From Arenicella chitinivorans (GTDB taxonomy: Bacteria; Pseudomonadota; Gammaproteobacteria; Arenicellales; Arenicellaceae), in the NCBI RefSeq assembly GCF_014651515.1, contig NZ_BMXA01000004.1, forward strand, positions 1 through 64,000: a stretch of DNA of 64,000 nt, written 5' to 3'. The position numbers were made by a program, and so were the translations under genes. This document shows, one piece after another, positions 54,851 to 64,000 of the stretch. Numbering within the stretch: position 1 is the stretch's first letter; every line of letters begins with the position of its first letter. The notes under the pieces were generated by a model. It ran no database searches, was not told the origin of the DNA, and saw only the letters and a program-made list of their open reading frames with translations.

Positions 54851-57800
54851 AGATTGTTCTAAAATGGGGTCTTTACATACTGCTGGCACTGATTGCCAGC
54901 ATGTGTCTGCTCGTATTCTGGCTGGCGAAAACCGAATCTGGACTGAACTGGCTGGTACATCGGTTGCCTCAAGTCAATGAGGTACGAGGGCTAACCGGAG
55001 ACTTAAGTGCATTTTCGTTCGAAGTACTGCACCTTGACCTAGGCACCGGCCATGTCACGGTACGCAACGGGAAGCTGCAGTGGGAACCAACCGCACTGCG
55101 GCATCGCCAGATATTGATAGGCACAATCGAAGCTACTGAAGTTGCAATTGCCTTGCAACCAGTACAACAGAAAACACCTTTCAAACCCTGGCAAGGAATC
55201 AGCATTCCGGCCACCATTCAAGTTCAACATGCACACATTCAAAATCTAACGCTGCGTGACATACAGAGCAGTCAGAGTGGGTTGGAGATCGATGGAATCA
55301 AGGCGCAGGTCCAGGTCGAAAACAACCAACTTCGGCTTGCAAAACTCGAGATCGACGGCTTGATGGGGAACGCCAAGAATCAGGTCGACATCACCGGCAC
55401 TGTTGACCTGCGCGCACGATCTCGCGGGCCAGTCGACCTACAAACACAGCTTCAATGGCAACTTGGTGAACACCAACTCCGCACGCACGGCAGGCTGCAT
55501 GGTCAATGGCAAAAACTGGCACTGTCTCAAACCGTTACCAGCCCGCTACAAACAACAATCTCTGGACAGATAGAAGATCTACTGAGCACCGCGATACGCT
55601 GGGAAAGTCAACTTCAAAGCCAATCCATCCCTGGCCAATCGTTGCTCGGCAAACCCGTTGCTCTCCAGCCTGGCAAACTTAACTTTGAGGGCAGCTTTCA
55701 GCCGGATAAAGGGCTAGCCGGTCTTACCGCTACCTTACGAGGCAGCGCGCTTGGTGGGAATGAAATGCTGTCATTTTGGGCCTTAGATGCAGACCTCGCG
55801 TATGCGCAAGACCAACTGACCGTGCAGCATCTGAAACTCAAACAGCAAGGTAACGAATCGCCAATGACGGCCCAAGTCTCGGGCTCGGTTTCTCAATTAA
55901 GTCAAGGTATGCAAAATTCTATCGTCGCCTTGCAGGGGAATATTGAGGATGCCACCTGGCCCTTACTCGAAGCAAGTCCGATACTCACCGCTAACGCAAA
56001 CTTCAAGCTCACCGGTCGGTACGGGGAATACGCGTTATTGACCAATGCTCGTGGTGACCTTCAATCGCGCCCGATGCAGGCTGATCTCAACGTGCTACTC
56101 GGCATCGACCGTATCCGTGTTAACCAAGCGCGTTTCAGTAGCGGACAAACCATTGCGGAAGTAGAGGGCGAACTAGGTCAAACACTGGCCTTGAACTGGC
56201 GCTTAACTGCACCGGACTTGAACGATGTATTCCCGCAGCTTCATGGCCAGATCATCAGTCAGGGAAAAGTAAGCGGTAACCAGCAATCACCGATCATCGA
56301 CGCCTCGCTGGATGCCCAGGCGCTGTCGCTGGGAGACCTAGCCATCGGCAGTCTAAATGCTGAGGCACAAGCCTCTCCGTACGATCCCAACGCACCGCTG
56401 CAAATCATGCTCGATCTCGGTGGCTTGCAGAGCAACGGCCAAATGCTGGCACAACAATTGACCATTAGTGTTGTTGGCACCAGTGCCCGCCACACGATGG
56501 ACCTGGACGGGACACTCACACCGAATCGCGATCTATCGATCAATGGTACCGGTGGTTTCAATGCCAGCACCTGGTCCGGACGGTTTAACACAGTACAACT
56601 CACCGATCCGAGATTGCGCGATTGGCAATTGCAGGCTCCAATGGTAGTGACGCTAGACCAAAGTCAGGTCAGTGTGTCCAACACGTGCTTTGTCAACGGC
56701 GGGCAATCTGTATGCGGGGCGTTTTCTAGGTCACCGGCCTCCACCAACGCCAACGCCGAACTGCGAGATCTGCAACTAGCCAACCTAAACCGATTCATAA
56801 TGCTGTACGACTTGCGCGCGTCAGGGGTTGCCAATGGAGAACTCCAACTTACTCAACGAGGGGCAGGCACTACCGCTCAGATTAGTGGCCAACTGCGATC
56901 AGACAATGCCATAATCAGCTGGGAAACCTTGAACGACGAGCAGTTAGAAACGGAAAGCCTGGCGTTTGAGTCGATAACCCTGTCGGTAGAACAACAAACT
57001 TCTTTGTCCGTGCGCGCGGACATTGAGCTGGAGAATAGTGACGGCGGTCACCTAAAGCTCGATGTGGCAAGGCCGTTCGGCAGCTCCGACTTTGAGTCCG
57101 CTCCGATCGAGGGCAGCACCACGCTGACAATTGCTGACCTATCTGTCATGCCGCCGTCGCTGTTGAACGACATCAACCTAAACGGACAGCTCGGTGTCGA
57201 TGCCATCATTGCCGGTACACTCGCCGAACCGACGATTGATGTAACCGCCGATATCGACGATGCCGTCGCCCGAGTCCATCAGCTTGGCCTCAACTTAAAA
57301 AACATCAATCTCAAAGCCCGTTCCGACGGCAGCCCACAAATCCGATTAACTGGCGGGATGCAGTCCGGTGAAGGGCAATTGGATTTCGACGGCGTGATCG
57401 ATGTCCAGCAGCTCAAACAGCCAACAATCAAGCTCACCCTGCGTGGGCAGGACCTGCAACTCGCGAACACCAACGATCTGCTCGCGGTCGGCGACGTAAA
57501 CATCCAAACCCAAATCAGTAGTGCCTTGGTCGACGTCTCCGGCGACATCCTGATCAGCCAGGCCGAGTTGGATTTTAAAGTTCCAGAAAGCGCGGTACTG
57601 GCATCGGACGATGTGATTCTGGAAGGCGAAGATTCGCTGCGAACTCGTAGTAAACAGCGTCTCGACCTCGTCATCGACCTTGGTCCAAAAACCCATTTTC
57701 AAGCTCAAGGCTTGGACGCTACGCTGGCCGGAAAACTACGTGTGTATCAGAGACCGAATGGCATTGTCCGCGGCGAAGGGCAAATCAATTTGCGGAATGG

Positions 57801-58365
57801 ACGTTACCAAGCATACGGGCAGGATCTGGCAATCGACCAAGGCAAATTGGTATTCACCGGAGGCAGTATTGATGACCCAACACTCGACATTCGCGCTCAG
57901 AAAACCGTCAACGACATGACCGCCGGTGTTGCCGTAAGTGGCCGCGCTCGAAGTCCAAGACTTAATCTTTATTCCACGCCAACCATGCCGGATCAAGACA
58001 TACTGTCGGTGCTCATCTTTGACAAACCGGTCACTAGTCTGGGTTCACAAGACGGCATTACGCTGCTACGGATCGCTAATTCATTGCGCGGCGATGGACA
58101 AAGCCAAAGCATGATTGAAAAAACCACGGATAAGATTCAACAGACCCTTGGATTGACGGATTTAGCCTTGGACGTTAATGGCAACAGCCCCACAATTCAG
58201 GCAGGCAAACAACTGTCGTCAAAATTTTACGTTGGCTACGGTTATGGATTATTGGATGCGACTCAGTCGCTAATTCTTAAATATCAGTTGAATGATGCGT
58301 GGTCGATTAAAGCAGACGTCGGCGCCGACAGCGGCGCCGATCTACGATACCAGATAGAACGTTGA
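54847..58365 (+). CDS. tamB: TamB translocation/assembly protein
   Basis: A 1172-residue AsmA/TamB-family protein. An N-terminal TM helix (about 5-24) anchors a periplasmic beta-groove of repeated strands, and the C-terminal DUF490 domain ends LKYQLNDAWSIKADVGADS near the terminus. It spans the periplasm and moves lipids or aids outer-membrane protein insertion with TamA. Length is usual. It converges with the GH3 gene. Confidence 0.94.
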   Translation: MKIVLKWGLYILLALIASMCLLVFWLAKTESGLNWLVHRLPQVNEVRGLTGDLSAFSFEVLHLDLGTGHVTVRNGKLQWEPTALRHRQILIGTIEATEVAIALQPVQQKTPFKPWQGISIPATIQVQHAHIQNLTLRDIQSSQSGLEIDGIKAQVQVENNQLRLAKLEIDGLMGNAKNQVDITGTVDLRARSRGPVDLQTQLQWQLGEHQLRTHGRLHGQWQKLALSQTVTSPLQTTISGQIEDLLSTAIRWESQLQSQSIPGQSLLGKPVALQPGKLNFEGSFQPDKGLAGLTATLRGSALGGNEMLSFWALDADLAYAQDQLTVQHLKLKQQGNESPMTAQVSGSVSQLSQGMQNSIVALQGNIEDATWPLLEASPILTANANFKLTGRYGEYALLTNARGDLQSRPMQADLNVLLGIDRIRVNQARFSSGQTIAEVEGELGQTLALNWRLTAPDLNDVFPQLHGQIISQGKVSGNQQSPIIDASLDAQALSLGDLAIGSLNAEAQASPYDPNAPLQIMLDLGGLQSNGQMLAQQLTISVVGTSARHTMDLDGTLTPNRDLSINGTGGFNASTWSGRFNTVQLTDPRLRDWQLQAPMVVTLDQSQVSVSNTCFVNGGQSVCGAFSRSPASTNANAELRDLQLANLNRFIMLYDLRASGVANGELQLTQRGAGTTAQISGQLRSDNAIISWETLNDEQLETESLAFESITLSVEQQTSLSVRADIELENSDGGHLKLDVARPFGSSDFESAPIEGSTTLTIADLSVMPPSLLNDINLNGQLGVDAIIAGTLAEPTIDVTADIDDAVARVHQLGLNLKNINLKARSDGSPQIRLTGGMQSGEGQLDFDGVIDVQQLKQPTIKLTLRGQDLQLANTNDLLAVGDVNIQTQISSALVDVSGDILISQAELDFKVPESAVLASDDVILEGEDSLRTRSKQRLDLVIDLGPKTHFQAQGLDATLAGKLRVYQRPNGIVRGEGQINLRNGRYQAYGQDLAIDQGKLVFTGGSIDDPTLDIRAQKTVNDMTAGVAVSGRARSPRLNLYSTPTMPDQDILSVLIFDKPVTSLGSQDGITLLRIANSLRGDGQSQSMIEKTTDKIQQTLGLTDLALDVNGNSPTIQAGKQLSSKFYVGYGYGLLDATQSLILKYQLNDAWSIKADVGADSGADLRYQIER

Positions 58366-58379
58366 AACGTAAAACTGAC

Positions 58380-61013
58380 TCAATTACAGGAAATCGCGGA
58401 TTCCGAGTTGGTAATCACTATCTCAGAAAACGATAATTCCAGCTTACCACGCGACCGCAATTGGAATGGCACATCGATTTTTGTCAGGTTTGCACCAGCT
58501 TCGCTAAAGCACGACAAGGCTACTTGGATTGACTGCCACTCATGTCGAGGTAAGGCGCGCAATTGCGGGGCAAGATTGACGCTGCCGTTGCAGTTCACAC
58601 CGCATAACATACTGAGGGTAACATCTGAATCCGAGATTTCCCCAATTCTGATCTGCATCCGCAAGACTGCCGAATCGCCAAACGTATTCGTCAAGTCCAT
58701 CGGCTGGTCAGCAGTCAATGCGTACACAGCATCCCCGCCTGTGAACTCCAATAAGCGGGCGTCTTCTTGGAGTTCACGATCCAATGTCCGAATTTTTAGC
58801 CCCGCGACTTCCAGCACATTCGAGCTCATCTCCTGCAACTCTGTCACACGACCGGCCATTCCAGTCAGCGGCAATTGCACGGATTTACGGAATAGCACAC
58901 GCTCTGTTACAGCTTTTTGGTGGGGCATTGGGACCCGTAATTCACTTAGGTTATCCGCGAACGTTGATGGTTCACCGTACCGCAGGCCAAACCCGTAGGG
59001 CAGTAGCGGGGCATAGTTCTCATCGCCTCGGTTAAGCACCGTTTGATCCGGACGAGCTGGCCATGAGAAGGACAGTCTACCTGTGAAATCATAACGCACG
59101 GTCCCATCGGGGGCTCGAAATAGCACGTCCGCCACACCTATACCTTCACTGCCAGGTAACCATGCAGCGACAAAGGCATCCGATGCGTTCAGTTCCGGGT
59201 TTACCCAAAGCGGTCGACCGGAAATAAACACCGATACGACTGGAATGCCTCGTGCCTGCAATTTTTTCAACAACGCCAAATCGCGTTTGTTACCTGCCTG
59301 ATACTCAAGCGTCGCAATATCGCCATTCCCCTCGGCGTAGGGCTCTTCGCCAAATACCACAATTGCAACATCGGGTTTTTGCTGGTAATCGCCGTTAACT
59401 GAAAGTTCGGCCACGCCACCAGCTTCCGATACCCAGTGCTCAATCCCTTGAAATATCGACGTACCGCCTGGAAAATCATTATTTTTGTTGCCTGTGCCTT
59501 GCCACGTGATAGTCCAGCCACCGGACTGTTTACCAATATTGTCAGCGGCATCACCGGCGACCAAGACACGCTGATTCGGATTCAGCGGCAATAGCTGCGC
59601 GTTATTCTTCAACAATACTAACGACTCTCGAACAGCGCGTCGTGCGATTGCACGATGTTCCGGCGCACCAATGATTTCCAGCTTGCCAGATAATGCACGA
59701 TTTGCCGGACTCGGCTTATCAAACACGCCAGCACGTATTTTGACCCGCAATACGCGACTCACGGCATCATTAATTCGGGATTCGGAAATCTCACCGCTTT
59801 TAACCTGCGCAATGGTATTAAACAGCAACGGCTTCCACGCATCCGATGGTGCCATAAATACATCGAGGCCAGCGTTAATAGCCTGACTGCAACCTTGATT
59901 GCTACAGCCTTTGATCTGGCCATGACCGAGCCAATCACCAACGACAAAGCCATCAAAACCCATTTTGTCTTTCAGTACATCGGTCAAAAGATATTTGTGG
60001 CCATGCATTTTTTTACCATGCCACGAATTAAACGACGCCATCACTGTCTGCGAACCCGCGCTCAAACCGCCAACGTAGCCCTGGGCATGCAAGTCAAAGA
60101 GATCTTGTTCTGACGCAATATTATTGCCCTGATCGACACCGTCTTGCGTACCACCATCACCCAAAAAGTGTTTGACGGTCGAAATCACGTGGTCATCATC
60201 CAAGAAATTCGACTCGCCATAACCGCCCTGAAGGCCTTTAACAATTGCAGCCGAATAGGCTCGGACAATCTCTGGGTCTTCTGAATACCCTTCGTACGTG
60301 CGCCCCCAGCGATCATCGCGCACCACGGCAACCGTAGGCGCGAATACCCAATCGATGCCGGTCGCCATAACCTCACGCGCCGTCGCACCAGCGATTTCTT
60401 CAATTAACGCAGGGTTATTTGTCGCACCTAGGCCGATATTATGTGGAAACAACGTAGCACCGATCACATTGTTATGCCCGTGTACCGCGTCGGTTCCCCA
60501 GATCGTGGGGATTGACGAGCCGTCCAACGTATCATCCACTGAGGCTTGATACATGGCTTCCGCTAATGCAACCCAATCTTGCGGCGTGGCATGCTTATTA
60601 TTATTGGGGAATGCGCCACCACCATTTAGATATGACCCAAAGCCGTAGCGCCGCATATCTTCAACCGTCACATCGCGAATTTCAGGCTGAATCAACTGCG
60701 CTACTTTTTGCTCGAGTGTCATCCCAGCAATGATCTCTTGAATTTTGGTTTCGACCGACGCCTCTTTCGGTTTGATTGGTAGCTCTGGCCAAATTGAAAG
60801 ATCGAAGTTACCACTACTAGAAGCGACTTTTTCGCCGTCAAATTTAGATAGAACTTCTCCGTTGACCTGAGGGGCATCATCGCAGGCACTAATTAATAGC
60901 AGTGCGATAGAGAGACCCAAGGCTCTCATAAAGGGGGCGATTTTGTGTTTAAGATTCGGCATTATTATTTTTATGTTTCGGCATTCCAATTGCTGTTTTA
61001 TGAAGACGGTCAT
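58380..61013 (-). CDS. GH3 beta-glucosidase/exo-glucanase lipoprotein (ExoP type)
   Basis: An 877-residue GH3 enzyme. The start at 61013 has an AGGAGG seven bases before it, so it is preferred over ATGs at 60962 and 60929, though it gives a long N-terminal extension before the hydrophobic helix and lipobox (LISAC). Catalytic Asp360 lies in GFDGFVVGDWLGH; the (alpha/beta)6 domain and fibronectin-less C-terminus end in a beta-sandwich (about 745-877) as in ExoP. Substrate is probably laminari-oligosaccharides or other beta-glucans. It is divergent from the GH16 gene. Confidence 0.9.
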   Translation of the reverse strand: MTVFIKQQLECRNIKIIMPNLKHKIAPFMRALGLSIALLLISACDDAPQVNGEVLSKFDGEKVASSSGNFDLSIWPELPIKPKEASVETKIQEIIAGMTLEQKVAQLIQPEIRDVTVEDMRRYGFGSYLNGGGAFPNNNKHATPQDWVALAEAMYQASVDDTLDGSSIPTIWGTDAVHGHNNVIGATLFPHNIGLGATNNPALIEEIAGATAREVMATGIDWVFAPTVAVVRDDRWGRTYEGYSEDPEIVRAYSAAIVKGLQGGYGESNFLDDDHVISTVKHFLGDGGTQDGVDQGNNIASEQDLFDLHAQGYVGGLSAGSQTVMASFNSWHGKKMHGHKYLLTDVLKDKMGFDGFVVGDWLGHGQIKGCSNQGCSQAINAGLDVFMAPSDAWKPLLFNTIAQVKSGEISESRINDAVSRVLRVKIRAGVFDKPSPANRALSGKLEIIGAPEHRAIARRAVRESLVLLKNNAQLLPLNPNQRVLVAGDAADNIGKQSGGWTITWQGTGNKNNDFPGGTSIFQGIEHWVSEAGGVAELSVNGDYQQKPDVAIVVFGEEPYAEGNGDIATLEYQAGNKRDLALLKKLQARGIPVVSVFISGRPLWVNPELNASDAFVAAWLPGSEGIGVADVLFRAPDGTVRYDFTGRLSFSWPARPDQTVLNRGDENYAPLLPYGFGLRYGEPSTFADNLSELRVPMPHQKAVTERVLFRKSVQLPLTGMAGRVTELQEMSSNVLEVAGLKIRTLDRELQEDARLLEFTGGDAVYALTADQPMDLTNTFGDSAVLRMQIRIGEISDSDVTLSMLCGVNCNGSVNLAPQLRALPRHEWQSIQVALSCFSEAGANLTKIDVPFQLRSRGKLELSFSEIVITNSESAISCN

Positions 61014-61360
61014 GCCACCTCCTAAGTCAGCATGACGAGTACCGAATAGTGCGTTAGCGCACTTTCGGGTTCGACCAAGTAATTACATATGACGTAATTT
61101 GTACAAGCTCTATTGCTCTGCGTTGCGCAGGCCACGATACTTTTCTCTGGGCTTACCCGCGCAGACTATTAATCGCAATGCACCCCCTGTAGCGACGCGT
61201 CCAAGTTTAAGCAGCCTCGGTAATTTGGTCGATTATCAAATTGGGCTGCACTAAATTAATAGTCATAAAGCGCCGCCAGTAATCAGCTTACTAAACGTCG
61301 AAAGGATTACCGATAAGAGCGCATGACTAAAATAAACAGCAACCATAAAGGAGAACTCAC
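61014..61360. promoter_or_regulatory. divergent control region of the beta-glucan genes
   Basis: No gene. Three inverted repeats lie here: AGTGCG-TTAG-CGCACT (61048-61063), AATTAC-N7-GTAATT (61081-61099), and a nested pair GCAGCC/GGCTGC with AATTTG/CAAATT (61211-61249). The second has the form of an operator. The first and third could be RNA or DNA structures. Confidence 0.5.
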
Positions 61361-64000
61361 ATGTCGAATCACCATTCGATGCGCCGTCGTGCAACCCTGC
61401 TCGCTGTCAGCGCACTAACTCTACTAACAAGTGGCTACAGTCACGCTCATCAATCCGAAGATTACCAATACTGGAAGCAAAGTCTGCGTCACGAATTTAT
61501 GCTCTTGAAGCAAGGTTGGCGACCCGTCTGGCGGGATGAATTTTCTGGTCGTAAAATCAAACAGCGAAACTGGTCTCACGAAGTGAATTGTGTCGGCGGT
61601 GGTAATAATGAGAAACAGTGTTATACCGACCGCCCCGAAAACTCGTACGTGAAACACGGCAAGCTGCATATCGTGGCCCGGGAAGAAACCTTTAGCGGAC
61701 CGGGACGTTATGACGACGATCCAAATTATGATCCCACGGACCAATCCGTCACGTTGCCGTATACTTCTGCGCGCCTGAGAACCAAGAATAAGTTTGACTT
61801 TAAATACGGTCGGGTTGAGGTTCGTGCCAAACTCACCGGCGGTCAGGGTATGTGGCCCGCGGTATGGATGCTGCCTACCGACAATGTCTACGGTGGATGG
61901 CCTAATAGCGGCGAGATCGACATTCTGGAAGCCGTTAACCTCGGAGTCTGGCCAAATGAAGTGCATGGCACACTGCATTACGGTCTGGCATGGCCACAAT
62001 GGGAAAACCATGGCCAAACGTTGACGACCGACTTCAACCCAGCCGACGATTTTCATGTGTATGCGTTGGAATGGGAGGAAGGTGAAATCCGCTGGTACGT
62101 GGATGGCAAACATTATCAAACTCAAACGGCGGAAGGCTGGTACAACTATATTTGGAAAGGGCAAACCGAAGGGTTTGATGTCGCCAACTTTAATGCGCCG
62201 TTTGATGAAAAATTCCACTTAATTATGAATCTTGCCACTGGCGGCGACTGGCCTGGCAGCCCAGACACGAACTGGGCTGAGGACCGAGAGTTAGTGGTGG
62301 ATTACGTTCGAGTCTATCAATGCAAACCGCGGCGTGGATACTGGTGGTTCGGCCACCGTCCCAACAAGCAAGATTGCGCAACCGTTGATCCGGATGTTGT
62401 GGTCAACTCCGACGCTGGTGCACCCGGCGTAAACGACTATCTAATCTATGACGATGGCGTTGAACCAGTCGAACTCGAACACAATGGTGCCAGCGTGACA
62501 CAAGCCACTAACCCTGGTAGCTGGGAACTCGACCCAGGCACGGTATTTTTGAACGAAGTCGTGTTGGGCGACGAACGCGGCAACGTGCTTGATGTGCTCT
62601 TCAATGGAACCGGCAACGTGTTTTTATCCGCACAGAATATGGACCAAGCGCCCGAGTTCGACACCGGAGTACAGTTGACTGGTGGCGCCGGTTGGACCAA
62701 CTATGGTGAAATTGAATTCAAACTGCGCGTGTTGGATGCCGCAGCCGACAGCCAATTCGTAGTGAAACTTGATAGCGGCTGGCCTAATCAGGGCCAGGTC
62801 GTGATCGATACCCCACCGAGCGGCGAGTGGCAGCAAGTGAAAGTAAAAGTGTCCGACTTGCTGGCCAACCCGAACCCTGACGGCGGCGGCGTTAACCTGA
62901 GCAATATTCAAAACTTGTTTGTACTCGAATACACAGGGACCAACGCCAGCATACAAATCGACGACATTCGTTTGCAATGTGCGATTAATACCGAGCCCGA
63001 AGTTTGGCAGCAAGATCAACTCTGCGGTATGTCACCTAAGGCAGCGCCACTGGTGCCTGTAGGGGACACGCTGGACATTTACAGTAATGGGATCACCTTG
63101 TGGCCGATTTACGACTGTTGTGGTGGTGTCGTAATTGCCGAGATCAACGACAATGGTGATAAGCAATTACAGTTCAGCTACGATAATGACCCCAACACGA
63201 ATACGGTGACATTCTTCCAATCAGCCAGTCCTGCCGACTTGTCGAACTTTGCCGGTGGTACGCTGGAGTTCGATCTTCAGGTCTTGGCTCAACCAGGGAA
63301 TCCAGCCGCAGATCCATGGATGATGAAAGTGGACTGTGTCCATCCGTGCAGTACCGGCGACATTCCATTGAATCAAAGTGTGGAAGGTGTGTTACCACAA
63401 ACCGGCGTATGGCAACACTACACATTTAATATCAACGATCTCGTCGCTCGCGGCTTGAACCTGGCTTCGGTGGACGCCCCATTGGTGATCTTCCCAACTT
63501 GGGGCAGTCAGGATGGCGCAACCTTCAGGCTCGATAACGTTAAATGGACCAAGGGCGACGGTGCTGGCCCGCAATTGGCAACCCTGCCAGTCGATTTTGA
63601 CGACACAAGTCAAATCTACAGCTTCTCTAACTTTGAAGGCGGTGTCGCCGAGGTGGTGGTCAACCCGCTGAGTAATAGTAGCAATGTAAGCGCACAAGTC
63701 GGCCGTATGTTGAAGTACAACGGCGCGGTGTATGCTGGTAGCACGCTAGCACTTGGCGAGTCGATTGATTTCTCACAAGGCACCACGATCACCATGAATG
63801 TGCTGGCGAATCGTTCAGTGCCGGTGTTGTTTAAACTAGAAGGGCTGAATGTCGAACTGAGTCAAACCTACTCCGGTTCTGGGGATTGGGAGCAACTGTC
63901 ATTCGATTTCAGTGCTGTGGCCGGGGCCGGCGCCTCGGGCGTCACCTTAATCTTCGACCTAGGTGTCGCAGGTGATGCAGCCGGCGACCCTGGCAACTGG
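61361..64000 (+). CDS. GH16 laminarinase-type glucanase, multi-domain, cut by the window end
   Basis: An open frame from the ATG at 61361 (AAGGAG upstream) with no stop to 64000, 880 codons so far. A signal peptide ends SHA at residue 29. Residues 50-325 are a GH16 catalytic domain: the EIDILE motif has nucleophile Glu185 and acid/base Glu190, with WPAVWMLP upstream. Then come at least three beta-sandwich modules: about 365-545, 570-740 and from 745 on. The second carries a CxxxC (DCVHPC) like the one in the C-terminal module of the GH3 enzyme. It would cut beta-1,3-glucan such as laminarin outside the cell. The 3' end is missing. Confidence 0.92.
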   Translation, partial: MSNHHSMRRRATLLAVSALTLLTSGYSHAHQSEDYQYWKQSLRHEFMLLKQGWRPVWRDEFSGRKIKQRNWSHEVNCVGGGNNEKQCYTDRPENSYVKHGKLHIVAREETFSGPGRYDDDPNYDPTDQSVTLPYTSARLRTKNKFDFKYGRVEVRAKLTGGQGMWPAVWMLPTDNVYGGWPNSGEIDILEAVNLGVWPNEVHGTLHYGLAWPQWENHGQTLTTDFNPADDFHVYALEWEEGEIRWYVDGKHYQTQTAEGWYNYIWKGQTEGFDVANFNAPFDEKFHLIMNLATGGDWPGSPDTNWAEDRELVVDYVRVYQCKPRRGYWWFGHRPNKQDCATVDPDVVVNSDAGAPGVNDYLIYDDGVEPVELEHNGASVTQATNPGSWELDPGTVFLNEVVLGDERGNVLDVLFNGTGNVFLSAQNMDQAPEFDTGVQLTGGAGWTNYGEIEFKLRVLDAAADSQFVVKLDSGWPNQGQVVIDTPPSGEWQQVKVKVSDLLANPNPDGGGVNLSNIQNLFVLEYTGTNASIQIDDIRLQCAINTEPEVWQQDQLCGMSPKAAPLVPVGDTLDIYSNGITLWPIYDCCGGVVIAEINDNGDKQLQFSYDNDPNTNTVTFFQSASPADLSNFAGGTLEFDLQVLAQPGNPAADPWMMKVDCVHPCSTGDIPLNQSVEGVLPQTGVWQHYTFNINDLVARGLNLASVDAPLVIFPTWGSQDGATFRLDNVKWTKGDGAGPQLATLPVDFDDTSQIYSFSNFEGGVAEVVVNPLSNSSNVSAQVGRMLKYNGAVYAGSTLALGESIDFSQGTTITMNVLANRSVPVLFKLEGLNVELSQTYSGSGDWEQLSFDFSAVAGAGASGVTLIFDLGVAGDAAGDPGNW

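Overview
The window looks like chromosomal DNA of a marine-type heterotrophic gammaproteobacterium. The evidence is gene content: hisB-H-A-F-I-E joined to tatABC, groESL next to fxsA, argS followed by a SPOR protein, DUF3581, tamAB, cti and a beta-glucan-degrading pair. I cannot name the genus. I saw no rRNA, tRNA, CRISPR array, insertion sequence or integron integrase.

Layout. (1) 1-2600 is an integron-type cassette array on the minus strand. Five cassettes each begin with a 7-bp core that is mirrored at the 5' end of their own attC site. They carry an HNH nuclease, membrane proteins, an acidic protein and a lipoprotein; no integrase gene is seen. (2) 2601-6823 holds a beta-helix surface protein, a small secreted protein, a frameshifted FkbM methyltransferase and an XRE regulator. 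(3) 6859-9483 is groL-groS under a perfect CIRCE operator, with fxsA upstream, followed by a secreted beta/gamma-crystallin protein. (4) 10597-17516 has hisC, folD, tatABC and the his operon. (5) 17741-18722 has two small genes and a strong candidate for a C-rich small RNA. (6) 18810-23501 has a fructosamine-kinase-like gene, gluQ and a copper/gold-type RiPP (bufferin/gig) operon in which the MNIO enzyme and its DUF2063 partner are fused. (7) 23619-33851 has an MBL hydrolase, argS, a SPOR protein, an lpxD-acyltransferase-arsC-like operon, a TAXI lipoprotein, carbonic anhydrase and a Pit phosphate transporter. (8) 33852-34687 has a small Fur-box gene and an MgtC-like gene, then a cation/proton antiporter. 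(9) 36759-43178 has a sigma54 activator with a degenerate receiver, then a sigma54 promoter, a small stress-like gene, an MscS-like channel and cti. (10) 43274-49539 has an aldehyde dehydrogenase, a GNAT, a YqaA protein, a TauE/SafE protein, a Tat-lipoprotein amidohydrolase and an amidoligase/C26-hydrolase pair. (11) 49874-51703 has a second sigma54 promoter ahead of csbD, a small membrane gene and dps, then sodB. (12) 51761-58365 has DUF2254, tamA and tamB. (13) 58380-64000 has a GH3 and a GH16 enzyme, divergently transcribed, for laminarin-type glucan; the GH16 gene runs off the window.

How they fit together. The most coherent new picture is a possible sigma54-controlled envelope/oxidative stress group: membrane rigidification (cti), osmotic release (MscS-like), CsbD and Dps lie behind two GG-N10-GC promoters, with an enhancer-binding activator beside one of them. 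The second is the fused bufferin operon, likely for handling thiophilic metal. The third is the minus-strand small-RNA candidate at 18459-18722. Start sites were moved inward from the longest ORF wherever a ribosome binding site, signal peptide or family alignment favoured it; each entry says so.
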